Below, one piece after another: positions 43,103 to 50,050 of a stretch of DNA of 64,000 nucleotides. The translations under genes and the position numbers were made by a program. Position 1 is the stretch's first letter; each line of letters starts with the position of its first letter. The stretch covers positions 62,001 through 126,000 of the forward strand of contig CACYKF010000001.1 of NCBI GenBank assembly GCA_902774905.1, read 5' to 3'. Source of the stretch: an uncultured bacterium. Its GTDB lineage: Bacteria > Cyanobacteriota > Vampirovibrionia > Gastranaerophilales > Gastranaerophilaceae. The notes under the pieces were generated by a model, which saw only the letters and a program-made list of their open reading frames with translations, was not told the origin of the DNA and did no database searches.

Positions 43103-44149
43103 ATGAAAAAGATTTTTAATTTATTATTTTTAGCATTACTGATATTGTTGATTAATACCGGAGTTGCATCTGCGGAATTGGCAAAGAATTTCTATGCATA
43201 TCAGGTAAAAGATGTCAATATCAGACAACTTTCTGTTGAAATTCAAAATGCCATAGATTCGTACAAAGGTAGTGACAGGTTTCAACCGTTAGAAAATGTA
43301 AGCAATGCTTATATTTATTCTGACGATAACAGTACATATTTTGTCAGACTATATCCGGCGAATAAAGACACAAATGTCTTTGTTGTCTCAAACGAAAAAT
43401 ATAATGTTGAAAATAATGAGATGACTGAACTTTTAACTTATTACGGTTATAAATATGACAAAGTTGAAGATAGAGCCGCAATGAAAGAATATAAATTTGA
43501 TTTCTTTACATTGGCAAGAAAACAGGAATTAGGTAATTTTTATATTTCACCTGATTTGGTAAAACCTTTAAAAACAGGTATGGCAAAATTAAATAACCAT
43601 ATGGCAAAGGATAACAAAAAGACATCAGTATTCCCATATACACCGGATAATGAGCCGATTAATTTGACACTTTTGGATTCAACAAATTATTATGATGACA
43701 ATGCAAGAGTTTCAGTTGTGCAAAATGAATATCGTTTGAAAGAGAAAGAAAATAAATATGTTCATGCTCACGAATATCTTGTAACCAATAAAAACAATTC
43801 AACTGCAAAAGTTACTGCAACAAGTGAAAGACTTGCAGGATTGAAAGATGTTACAACAGAATCATTTGTTGATTTGGACAGACTTGATTTGCTTGATACA
43901 GTTGCAACATTCCCGCCGGTGCTTGTTCTTACGGCAGGAACTTCAGCATTATGTAGTGTTCCAAACTGGATAAGATTAGCAAAAATTACAAAAGAATCAA
44001 AAAGATATACCAACGCTTTGCCTGAGAATTATGAACTCAAACCGCAGGGACAAATGAGAGTTTTGGTTTTGAAGTATAAAGAAAATCCGAAACCAATCAC
44101 TTTCAATTTCAAATTTGCCGATGGCAGAACTTATGATGTAACATTCTAA
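43103..44149 (+). CDS. Secreted or membrane-anchored protein of unknown function
   Basis: The 348-aa product begins with a strongly hydrophobic signal (about 1-25, ending GVASA). The body is beta-rich with many Tyr, Asn and Lys residues, without Cys except one, and has a hydrophobic stretch VATFPPVLVLTAGTSALC (about 260-290) that may be a membrane segment or buried core. Start ATG 43103 follows GGAGG; an upstream frame to 43070 is ignored. I do not recognise the family. Confidence 0.65.
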   Translation: MKKIFNLLFLALLILLINTGVASAELAKNFYAYQVKDVNIRQLSVEIQNAIDSYKGSDRFQPLENVSNAYIYSDDNSTYFVRLYPANKDTNVFVVSNEKYNVENNEMTELLTYYGYKYDKVEDRAAMKEYKFDFFTLARKQELGNFYISPDLVKPLKTGMAKLNNHMAKDNKKTSVFPYTPDNEPINLTLLDSTNYYDDNARVSVVQNEYRLKEKENKYVHAHEYLVTNKNNSTAKVTATSERLAGLKDVTTESFVDLDRLDLLDTVATFPPVLVLTAGTSALCSVPNWIRLAKITKESKRYTNALPENYELKPQGQMRVLVLKYKENPKPITFNFKFADGRTYDVTF

Positions 44150-44172
44150 GGATATTTGTATAAATAATAAAT

Positions 44173-44205
44173 AAAAAAGGTGCGATATTTTTCGCACCTT
44201 TTTTG
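44173..44205 (+). terminator. Terminator after the secreted protein gene
   Basis: A perfect 13-bp stem (44173-44185 with 44192-44204) contains GGTGCGA/TCGCACC and ends in T6. Confidence 0.9.
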
Positions 44206-44451
44206 TGTATTTCAATGAGTTAAGACATGTTTACTTAAACAACCAAATTAAGGATAGTGAACAGGGATTATGTAATTATTTGCACCAATAATTTGAAATT
44301 GAATTAAAACGGACTGCTCTTTTTTGCTTATCTTTTGTATATGTTTGATTTTTGTTGAATTGGGATATTTTATTAGTCCGTTTATATTCAAACAAAGTCC
44401 GTTAAAGTTCGTATTGGATTTATGATAATCAATCGACTTCCGAGTACGTTT

Positions 44452-44538
44452 TGTCATTCTGAATTTATTTCAGAATCTACTTAAAGTGGCATTACAAGGC
44501 GATTGTTGGTTAGATTCTGAAACGAGTTCAGGATGACA
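44452..44538. repeat. Two inverted copies of the AGATTCTGAAAT..ATTCAGAATGACA repeat
   Basis: Copy A (44452-44478) reads in minus orientation and copy B (44512-44538) in plus orientation with four differences; 33 bases separate them. The 417-base interval 44205-44621 holds no gene that I can support, apart from a doubtful 69-codon frame beginning inside copy A. Confidence 0.8.
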
Positions 44539-44621
44539 TTTATTGTTTTCCTCCCGTCTCAAATTGGACATATGTAAAATAGCAGTCAGTTTGAGTGTTT
44601 TGAACAGAGAATTTGACTATT

Positions 44622-44786
44622 TTAAGAAAAACTGTATTGAGTTGTAATTTCCCCATTAGGCAATTCAAAAATTATCTTACCATTAATGCAATAGACATTT
44701 GGGATACCTTTTTTACGGTTGTTTTCCTGAGCTTTTTTTACTGCTCTATTACCAAGTTTTAATAATTTTTCAGATAATTTTGTCAT
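44622..44786 (-). CDS. Small basic protein, partner of the zeta-like kinase (54 aa)
   Basis: The frame starts at ATG 44786, overlapping the kinase stop (TAATG), and ends TAA at 44622. The product begins MTKLSEKLLKLGNRAVKKAQ, continues ENNRKKGIPNVYCINGKIIF and ends with a short strand. One basic helix plus a beta hairpin suggests binding to the kinase or DNA. Translational coupling with the kinase makes an antitoxin role plausible but unproven. Confidence 0.65.
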   Translation of the reverse strand: MTKLSEKLLKLGNRAVKKAQENNRKKGIPNVYCINGKIIFELPNGEITTQYSFS

Positions 44787-45355
44787 TACTCAAAATCCTT
44801 TATAAACTCATTATACAAGTTTTCGTTAAAAACTTCAATCTCATTATTAGCAAATTGTGCAACCAAGATATATTCAGAAGTCCCATTGTAAAACAAATTC
44901 CATTCGTTAACCAAATCTTTGTATATATTCCAAAAATTTTCTTTACTACGATAAAATCTGCGTATAATATCCTCTTTAGGAATGTTGTGACCACCGTTTA
45001 ATACTCTGACTTTTATACGATTTTCGCAAAAATCAGGATTATCTAAATAAGAATAAATTAAACAAACTCTATATCCTAAATCTTTGGCTTTTTGAATTGT
45101 TTTAATATGATTTTTCCCTGCCAAAGTTGTTTCTATAGCGAAAGATTTCCCACTATTTAATAAACTATCCAATTTTTCAAGTGCAATTTTACCCGCTTGG
45201 ATTTTTACACTTTCAATATGCTCGGGACAAATTTCTTTTGCAACTTCGTCAGCATTCAGAAATTCTAAATTTTCAGAAGGCAAAAGTTCACTTGCTAAAG
45301 TGCTTTTACCACTACCGTTTGCCCCTGCTATTATGTATAAAATCTTATCTTGCAT
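44786..45355 (-). CDS. Zeta-toxin-like P-loop kinase
   Basis: The 189-aa P-loop protein has Walker A IIAGANGSGKSTLASELL (about 8-25), FLNADEVAKEICPEH after strand 2, AIETTLAGKNHIKTIQKAKD and RVLNGGHNIPKEDIIRRFYR (lid arginines). These are the hallmarks of the zeta-toxin/predicted ABC-type ATPase group, which phosphorylates UDP-sugars or other small molecules. It is coupled to a 54-aa gene. The start has TAAAAT 6 bases upstream and no ribosome site. Confidence 0.8.
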   Translation of the reverse strand: MQDKILYIIAGANGSGKSTLASELLPSENLEFLNADEVAKEICPEHIESVKIQAGKIALEKLDSLLNSGKSFAIETTLAGKNHIKTIQKAKDLGYRVCLIYSYLDNPDFCENRIKVRVLNGGHNIPKEDIIRRFYRSKENFWNIYKDLVNEWNLFYNGTSEYILVAQFANNEIEVFNENLYNEFIKDFE

Positions 45356-45367
45356 AAATTTATTTTA
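45353..45367 (-). promoter_or_regulatory. -10 box 6 nt before the zeta-like gene (leaderless candidate)
   Basis: TAAAAT (45367-45362), AAATTT, then ATG 45355, with no ribosome site. Confidence 0.5.
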
Positions 45368-45429
45368 TCACAAATTAAAATTTGTAATAAAAAAGGCAAT
45401 TTTTGGAGCTAATAATACTTTATATAAAT

Positions 45430-46383
45430 ATGGTAGAAAGAATTAGCAGTTCAAATTTAATTGCCCAACAAAGGTACTTTAATAATAGTCAAAACGGCAC
45501 TATTAATAATTGTGTTCAAGTCAATCAGTTACCTAAAACTGATACAATTGAACTGTCTGTAAAGCAGAAAATACAAAATCAGGTTTCAAATTTATCAACA
45601 TTACAAAAAATTGGTATAGCATCCGTTGCTCTTTTAGGTGTTGTTTTTGCTGCATTAATTCGTAACGGGAACTATATCAGTCGATCACAAAAAATATTTC
45701 AAAATGCATTTTTAAAGGATTTTTCAAGAGAAGAAACAATAAACCTATTAAACAAGTTTAAAGAAATATCAAAAATAAAAGATAACAAACAATATATTAC
45801 GGAATTATTTAATTTAGGACAGAAAGAATATGGTCTTGAAAAATTAAATATAAAATTAAAATTTGAAGAATTGCCAAAAGGGAAAATAGGATGTATGAAT
45901 CCACTTTTAGAGTTAACCGTTGATAAAAAAGCTAAACGCAGAAATCTCATAAATATAATATTTCATGAATTAAAACATGCAAAACAAAATGAAATGATGT
46001 ATTCAATAGATCCAGGTAGATTTATACGAACAATTTTATCAAGAAAATCTATACAAGATTCTATAAAGAAAACCTCATTATACCAACAGCTTATAAAGCA
46101 AGATATTCCGAATGGCTTATCATTTGAAAAATATGAGCAATTAGTTTTTAGAACTATCCTTAATAAATATTTTCCAAAAACTTTTTTTGAAAAATTAGGT
46201 TATGGGCAGACAAACGTAAAATCTATAAATAAACAATATGTTGAAAAGCTTTTTAAGGCTAATGAACAGTATAACGATAGTAATTGGATAAAATACTATT
46301 TTAATTTTTTAGAAAAAGATGCACGTAAAGCGGGTGAAGGTATTAGCGAAATAAATAGATATTTCCCAAATCACCTTAAGTAG
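45430..46383 (+). CDS. Putative HExxH metallopeptidase with an N-terminal membrane helix
   Basis: The 317-aa product has a Gln/Asn-rich N-terminus, a membrane helix (about 55-75, LQKIGIASVALLGVVFAALI shown in part) and a zincin helix IIFHELKHAKQNEMM (about 176-190). Downstream GEGISEINRYFP may supply a third ligand. No ribosome site is clear for either the TTG at 45403 or ATG 45430. I prefer the ATG. Family unknown; comparable in idea to the 41787-42572 protein but without obvious overall similarity. Confidence 0.6.
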   Translation: MVERISSSNLIAQQRYFNNSQNGTINNCVQVNQLPKTDTIELSVKQKIQNQVSNLSTLQKIGIASVALLGVVFAALIRNGNYISRSQKIFQNAFLKDFSREETINLLNKFKEISKIKDNKQYITELFNLGQKEYGLEKLNIKLKFEELPKGKIGCMNPLLELTVDKKAKRRNLINIIFHELKHAKQNEMMYSIDPGRFIRTILSRKSIQDSIKKTSLYQQLIKQDIPNGLSFEKYEQLVFRTILNKYFPKTFFEKLGYGQTNVKSINKQYVEKLFKANEQYNDSNWIKYYFNFLEKDARKAGEGISEINRYFPNHLK

Positions 46384-46701
46384 AGTTGTAGCAAGTCAAT
46401 ATAGGATTGGTTGCCTAAAGTCAACCCTATTTTTTAGTGCAATTAATTGTACTAAAAGTGCAAATTTGCGGACATTTTTGTCACTAAAATTGGACATTTC
46501 GGACATTTATACTCAACCTACTTCCTACCCTCTTAAATCGGTAAAAGCTGGATTGCTTCGGGCTATTGCCCTCGCAGTGACAGAAAATTTTATATAAAAA
46601 GTCTGTTTGAGAAGAAAGAACAGCAAAATTGATAATTATTTTGGTGCAAAAATTGCACCCTACCAACTTTCATTTTTTATTTTTAATTTCTCAAAATTAT
46701 A
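46384..46701. repeat. Repeat-containing non-coding stretch
   Basis: There is no supportable gene. It includes one copy of the GCTGGATTGCTTCGGGCTAT repeat with its complementary half GCCCTCGCAGTGACA (46541-46582), matching a second copy at 48455-48498. The rest is A/T-rich. Confidence 0.7.
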
Positions 46702-47628
46702 TTATATACGCTTATTATTGGAGGGCTTTTTTAAGTATGTTAAATACGCAGTGTACCAGAACTTAGGCCGTAATAGATTGAATGGTCGGTTCTTAAAAAA
46801 TTTCAGAAATGTAATTATCTTATTAATTGTAACCCATTTAAATTTTTCTCTTTCATCTATGGCCCAAGGGGTATATTCAATTGCTTCAAAGTATTTTTCT
46901 TTGAAGAATGTAACTGCTCCGAATATCCATGGCTTTTGGTTCCCAATGTAGTGAATAATTTTAGGTTTTCGTGTAAAAGATGATCTGCTCATGAACCCTG
47001 AGACCTGAACATTCCATTCGTCATCTAAAATAGCAATATTGTTTCCCAAAACAAAATTTATGATATCTTGATCGCCGGTTTTAATTTGCTCAGTATGTTT
47101 TATCGCATATTGTTCGTATTTATCTTCAATATTATTTTTGCGTATATTATTTAAATTAAAAAGTAATACCCCTGCATTTACATATTTTGTATTCTCCCAT
47201 TGTTTTTTATGTTTAACTCGAACGTCTAAGACCCCGCCTGCAGATTTTGTTTCTATATTTGTATTAAATAACTCTGACAATGAGCTACACACTATTGTGT
47301 CACAATCGAGGTATATTATTTTACTGATTTGTGGCAACATTTTTGCCAACTTTAATCTGTAGTAAGTTGATATGTTAACATATGAATGTGTTTGAATATC
47401 TTTGTATATTTTAAAATCTTCTTTATTTACTTTGACAAATTCGATATGGCATGGTTTTATTGATTCAAGACTTTTTAGCTTTATTTTATTATCATTGGAA
47501 AGATCTCCGTCCAGTATATAAAAAAATAATTCATCTTTGTCGTAAGCATTTATTAATACTGATGCAATAGTTGCAGCAGCATATTTTGAGTAATTATCGT
47601 CCGGTGAAATACAAATATTAATTACCAT
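46702..47628 (-). CDS. Glycosyltransferase family 8 protein
   Basis: This 308-aa retaining glycosyltransferase resembles LgtC/RfaJ. It has INICISPDDNYSKYAAATIA at the start, the metal-binding DxD in IIYLDCDTIVC (about 98-108), YVNAGVLLFNLNNIR, GDQDIINFVL and HYIGNQKPW near the C-terminus. It likely adds hexose to a surface glycan. An in-frame start at 47652 exists; ATG 47628 has GAGGG and is preferred. It is divergent from the XRE regulator. Confidence 0.9.
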   Translation of the reverse strand: MVINICISPDDNYSKYAAATIASVLINAYDKDELFFYILDGDLSNDNKIKLKSLESIKPCHIEFVKVNKEDFKIYKDIQTHSYVNISTYYRLKLAKMLPQISKIIYLDCDTIVCSSLSELFNTNIETKSAGGVLDVRVKHKKQWENTKYVNAGVLLFNLNNIRKNNIEDKYEQYAIKHTEQIKTGDQDIINFVLGNNIAILDDEWNVQVSGFMSRSSFTRKPKIIHYIGNQKPWIFGAVTFFKEKYFEAIEYTPWAIDEREKFKWVTINKIITFLKFFKNRPFNLLRPKFWYTAYLTYLKKPSNNKRI

Positions 47629-47666
47629 AATTCCCTCAGATCTTTTATCCACAAATACTTTTTTGT

Positions 47667-47719
47667 AAAAAGTATTACATGTAATACCATAGCATAAAAT
47701 TCAAAAAAGTATTACATGT
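47667..47719. promoter_or_regulatory. Palindromic operator candidate between the GT8 gene and the XRE regulator
   Basis: GTATTACATGTAATAC (47672-47687) is a perfect 16-bp palindrome. AAAAAGTATTACATGT occurs twice, at 47667-47682 and 47704-47719, 37 bases apart. The position in a divergent promoter region and the adjacent XRE gene suggest autoregulation. Confidence 0.6.
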
Positions 47720-47807
47720 TTCCAGTATTTGTATTAAGAATTATTAATAAGGTTATTTAGTTATTATTTCCAATGTATTTTTTTATAAATAAAAGGAAAT
47801 AATAACT

Positions 47808-48143
47808 ATGTTTTTATATGATGATAAAGAATTCGTAGGGAAAAAAATTAAGCAATTGCGTACAAACGTTGGGCTTTCTCAGGCGGAATTGTCTGAGAAA
47901 ATAGGTATGACAGAGAAGAATTTGAGTAATATTGAAAGAGGTTTACAGTACCCTGCATTGAATAGTTTTCTAAAACTCTTGGATATTTTGAATGTTTCTG
48001 TAAGTGAATTTGGGGTAAATATTATAAATAATAGTATTACTCATGAGAAAGAACAAATTTTAAAAGAAATATTTTTGGCCAGTAACACAGAATTAGATGC
48101 TTATTCCCAAATAATAAAAATTATAAAAAATATTAACAAATAA
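47808..48143 (+). CDS. XRE-family HTH regulator
   Basis: This 111-aa protein has a Cro/CI-type helix-turn-helix at about 10-65 (IKQLRTNVGLSQAELSEKIG, MTEKNLSNIERGLQYPALNS). A helical C-terminus of 45 residues probably serves dimerisation. An AAGGAAATAATAACT ribosome site is present. It likely controls itself and perhaps the divergent glycosyltransferase through the GTATTACATGTAATAC sites. Confidence 0.88.
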   Translation: MFLYDDKEFVGKKIKQLRTNVGLSQAELSEKIGMTEKNLSNIERGLQYPALNSFLKLLDILNVSVSEFGVNIINNSITHEKEQILKEIFLASNTELDAYSQIIKIIKNINK

Positions 48144-48639
48144 TAAATTTTTGAGTTTATATAATACGACTTTTTGTCTGATTAATACAAACAGTAAGCA
48201 AGGTCGGGTAAACTTTATACCTGTCAACCTGCATTTATTTTATTATTGTCAAAATGGACAAAAAAATACACAAAATCTGCTCCCGCATCTGCTCTCAGAC
48301 CGTTCGAATATAAAAGAACAGTTTGTAGGGTAGACTTCAGTTTGTAGGGTAGACTTCAGTCTACCATTATTATTTGAAAGTAACCGACCGGTGAGAGTAA
48401 ATAATGAGTAAATATGAGTAAATCGGTTTTTGGGGTAAAGTTGTACTTCCGACCGTAAAAAGCTGGATTGCTTCGGGCTTTTCGCCCTCGCAATGACATG
48501 GTACTTACAACCCAAAACGGACATAAAACTCCAAAAATCCTTCCGAGCAAATGTTCTGTTAAAAGGTACTGCCGCAGGCAAACGATTAAATATCGTTTGC
48601 CGAGAGGGTTGTGCTTGACACAACATCCGAGTGCAGGCA
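48144..48639. repeat. Non-coding repeat cluster
   Basis: This stretch holds several repeats and no supportable gene. A tandem pair of 19 bases (48320-48338, 48339-48357) ends in the palindrome GGTAGACTTCAGTCTACC. A second copy of the GCTGGATTGCTTCGGGC repeat lies at 48455-48498, and a 10-bp hairpin GGCAAACGAT/ATCGTTTGCC near 48576-48601. Apparent reading frames here are repeat translations. Confidence 0.75.
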
Positions 48640-48669
48640 CAAAAAACACCATCAAAGTGGTGTCTTTTT
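48640..48669 (-). terminator. Terminator of tRNA-Phe
   Basis: ACACCA...TGGTGT (48646-48651 with 48658-48663) is flanked by A/T runs. On the minus strand it ends in T6, a few bases beyond the encoded CCA of the tRNA. Confidence 0.8.
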
Positions 48670-48674
48670 AAAAA

Positions 48675-48750
48675 TGGTGCCGCAACTCGGAATTGAACCA
48701 AGGACACAGGGATTTTCAGTCCCTTGCTCTACCAACTGAGCTATTGCGGC
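48675..48750 (-). tRNA. tRNA-Phe (GAA)
   Basis: A complete 76-base cloverleaf. Acceptor GCCGCAA pairs with TTGCGGC, the D-arm is GCTCAGTTGGTAGAGC, the anticodon stem GGGAC/... carries loop TGAAAAT with anticodon GAA, the T-arm contains GGTTCAATTCC, and CCA is encoded. It lies downstream of infC on the same strand. Confidence 0.97.
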
Positions 48751-48916
48751 ATATTCGTATTCTTTTGTTTGGGATCCCGAATCTCCTTACGGCTTTACCT
48801 ACGGATACAGGGTCACAAGCCTCACTTCGTTTGGCTGTTCCCTTTGTAAAGTTCGGGACAATGTGGTTCTAAGTCTTGCTCCGCTTGCCAAGAACCACTA
48901 TTGGCTATTGCGGCAT
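48740..48916. repeat. 164-base palindrome-rich insert flanked by a 13-base repeat of the tRNA-Phe 5' end
   Basis: GCTATTGCGGCAT occurs at 48740-48752 (tRNA 5' end and one flanking base) and again at 48904-48916. Between them lie two hairpin-forming segments, CCCGAA...TTCGGG (about 48776-48860) and GTGGTTCT...AGAACCAC (about 48871-48898). The pattern resembles a small non-autonomous element with a target-site duplication. Confidence 0.55.
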
Positions 48917-48996
48917 TTGTAAATCTATTCGGTTATCAACTCCACTATGGAGTACATTTACTATTCTATATGCTCAAACCCTTTTGTCAAGAAAAC

Positions 48997-49545
48997 CTAT
49001 GAAGATGTCTGACCAACCAGAAAGAATGTGACATTTCTTCCTTCTAACTGAGGTTTTTTCTCCAAAGTTACAGGCATGTCAGAATGTTCAAGCATGTCGG
49101 TTATAAATTTTTGAGCCAGGTCAAATGCCAAATTTGAGTGCTGCATTTCACGACCGCGAAGCATTACAACACCTTTAACCTTGTTGCCCTGAGAAATGAA
49201 TTTTCTTGCCGCTTTTAGACGAACTTCATAGTCATGAGTATCAATTTTATATCTCATTTTGACTTCTTTAATTTCAACAACATGTTGTTTTTTCTTTGCT
49301 TCTTTTGCTTTTTTAGCAAGTTCATATTTATATTTACCGTAGTCTAAAATCTTTGCGACCGGCGGTTCCTGATTAGGACTAATCAATACCAAATCCAAAT
49401 CGGCATCCTGTGCCATTTGTAATGCTTTTGAGGTTGGAACTACTCCGTGATTTTCTCCGTTTTCGTCTATTAATCGCACCTCTCTTGCTCTGATAAATTC
49501 GTTTAAAATTGTTCTGTCCTTTGATTTGGTATTTATTGTAGCGAT
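48997..49545 (-). CDS. infC: Translation initiation factor IF-3 with a non-AUG start
   Basis: IF-3 monitors start-codon selection and keeps ribosomal subunits apart. The N-domain (IRAREVRLIDENGENHGVVP), linker (KYKYELAKKAKEAKKKQ) and C-domain (VKMRYKIDTHDYEVRLKAAR; GREMQHSNLAFDLAQKF) are intact. No ATG or TTG precedes the conserved FIRAREVRL, and the first GTG (49479) would delete it. The frame opens after TAA 49563. AGGAG lies 8 bases before an ATC at 49545, giving 182 aa and the same N-terminal spacing as E. coli IF-3, which starts at AUU. Start by ATC is inferred. Confidence 0.9.
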   Translation of the reverse strand: MATINTKSKDRTILNEFIRAREVRLIDENGENHGVVPTSKALQMAQDADLDLVLISPNQEPPVAKILDYGKYKYELAKKAKEAKKKQHVVEIKEVKMRYKIDTHDYEVRLKAARKFISQGNKVKGVVMLRGREMQHSNLAFDLAQKFITDMLEHSDMPVTLEKKPQLEGRNVTFFLVGQTSS

Positions 49546-49784
49546 TGTCCTATCTCCTATTTATCTGATAACGACACTTATAATACCACAAATATTGCTT
49601 AAATGTGAAATATTAACTTTTGTAAACCATGTAAATTCCACAATATTTGGCTTTTGTAAAAAAAAATTAAAATTTTAAATAAATTTCTAAAGTTTTTTTT
49701 TAATATTCCGATAAATATATTGTTAATCAAATAGACACAAGCCAAGATTTACATTGTGAAAAATTAAATAAGGAGTATGAACGC

Positions 49785-49916
49785 ATGGACAAGCAAACTA
49801 AGGTCATGGACACGGTGGAGATGAATTTTACCCCAGAGGCATCATTGGAAAAGCCTATCAAAGATTTATTTGACGAGTGTCTGAGTTTTATTTCAGTGGC
49901 AAGTTTTGAAATTTAA
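49785..49916 (+). CDS. Small acidic protein of unknown function (43 aa)
   Basis: ATG 49785 follows AGGAG by 9 bases; the frame ends at TAA 49916. The peptide starts MDKQTKVMDTVEMNFTPEAS and ends LSFISVASFEI, with one Cys. A strong terminator 27 bases later closes the unit, and the A/T-rich 200-base region upstream can hold its promoter. A monocistronic sORF with ribosome site and terminator is likely real. An overlapping 15-codon frame begins at 49777. Confidence 0.55.
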   Translation: MDKQTKVMDTVEMNFTPEASLEKPIKDLFDECLSFISVASFEI

Positions 49917-49943
49917 ACTCAATAACCTTATTCACAATTCAAA

Positions 49944-49974
49944 AAGAAAGGCTCTCATAAAGCCTTTCTTTTTT
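49944..49974 (+). terminator. Terminator after the 43-aa ORF
   Basis: AAGAAAGGCT (49944-49953) pairs with AGCCTTTCTT (49961-49970) across a 7-base loop and is followed by TTTT. Confidence 0.9.
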
Positions 49975-50050
49975 ATTGTTACAATTAGCCTGCGTGTATA
50001 TATACATATTTTGAAAATTGTTATAAAATGTCTGATATAAGAGGTAAAAC

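Noticed and set aside
44248-44457. 69-codon minus-strand frame between the terminator and the zeta-like unit
   Set aside because: Its start codon lies inside a dispersed repeat (AGAATGACA), there is no ribosome site or -10 box in position, and the sequence resembles nothing. Left out of the gene list, though it could be a decayed gene.
46384-48674. Prophage or IS element in the accessory region
   Set aside because: No transposase, integrase or phage structural gene is visible; only short repeats and ordinary genes are present.
48249-48707. 152- and 99-codon minus-strand frames before tRNA-Phe
   Set aside because: They translate repeats and run into the tRNA gene. The composition is that of repeat DNA, and no ribosome site is present.
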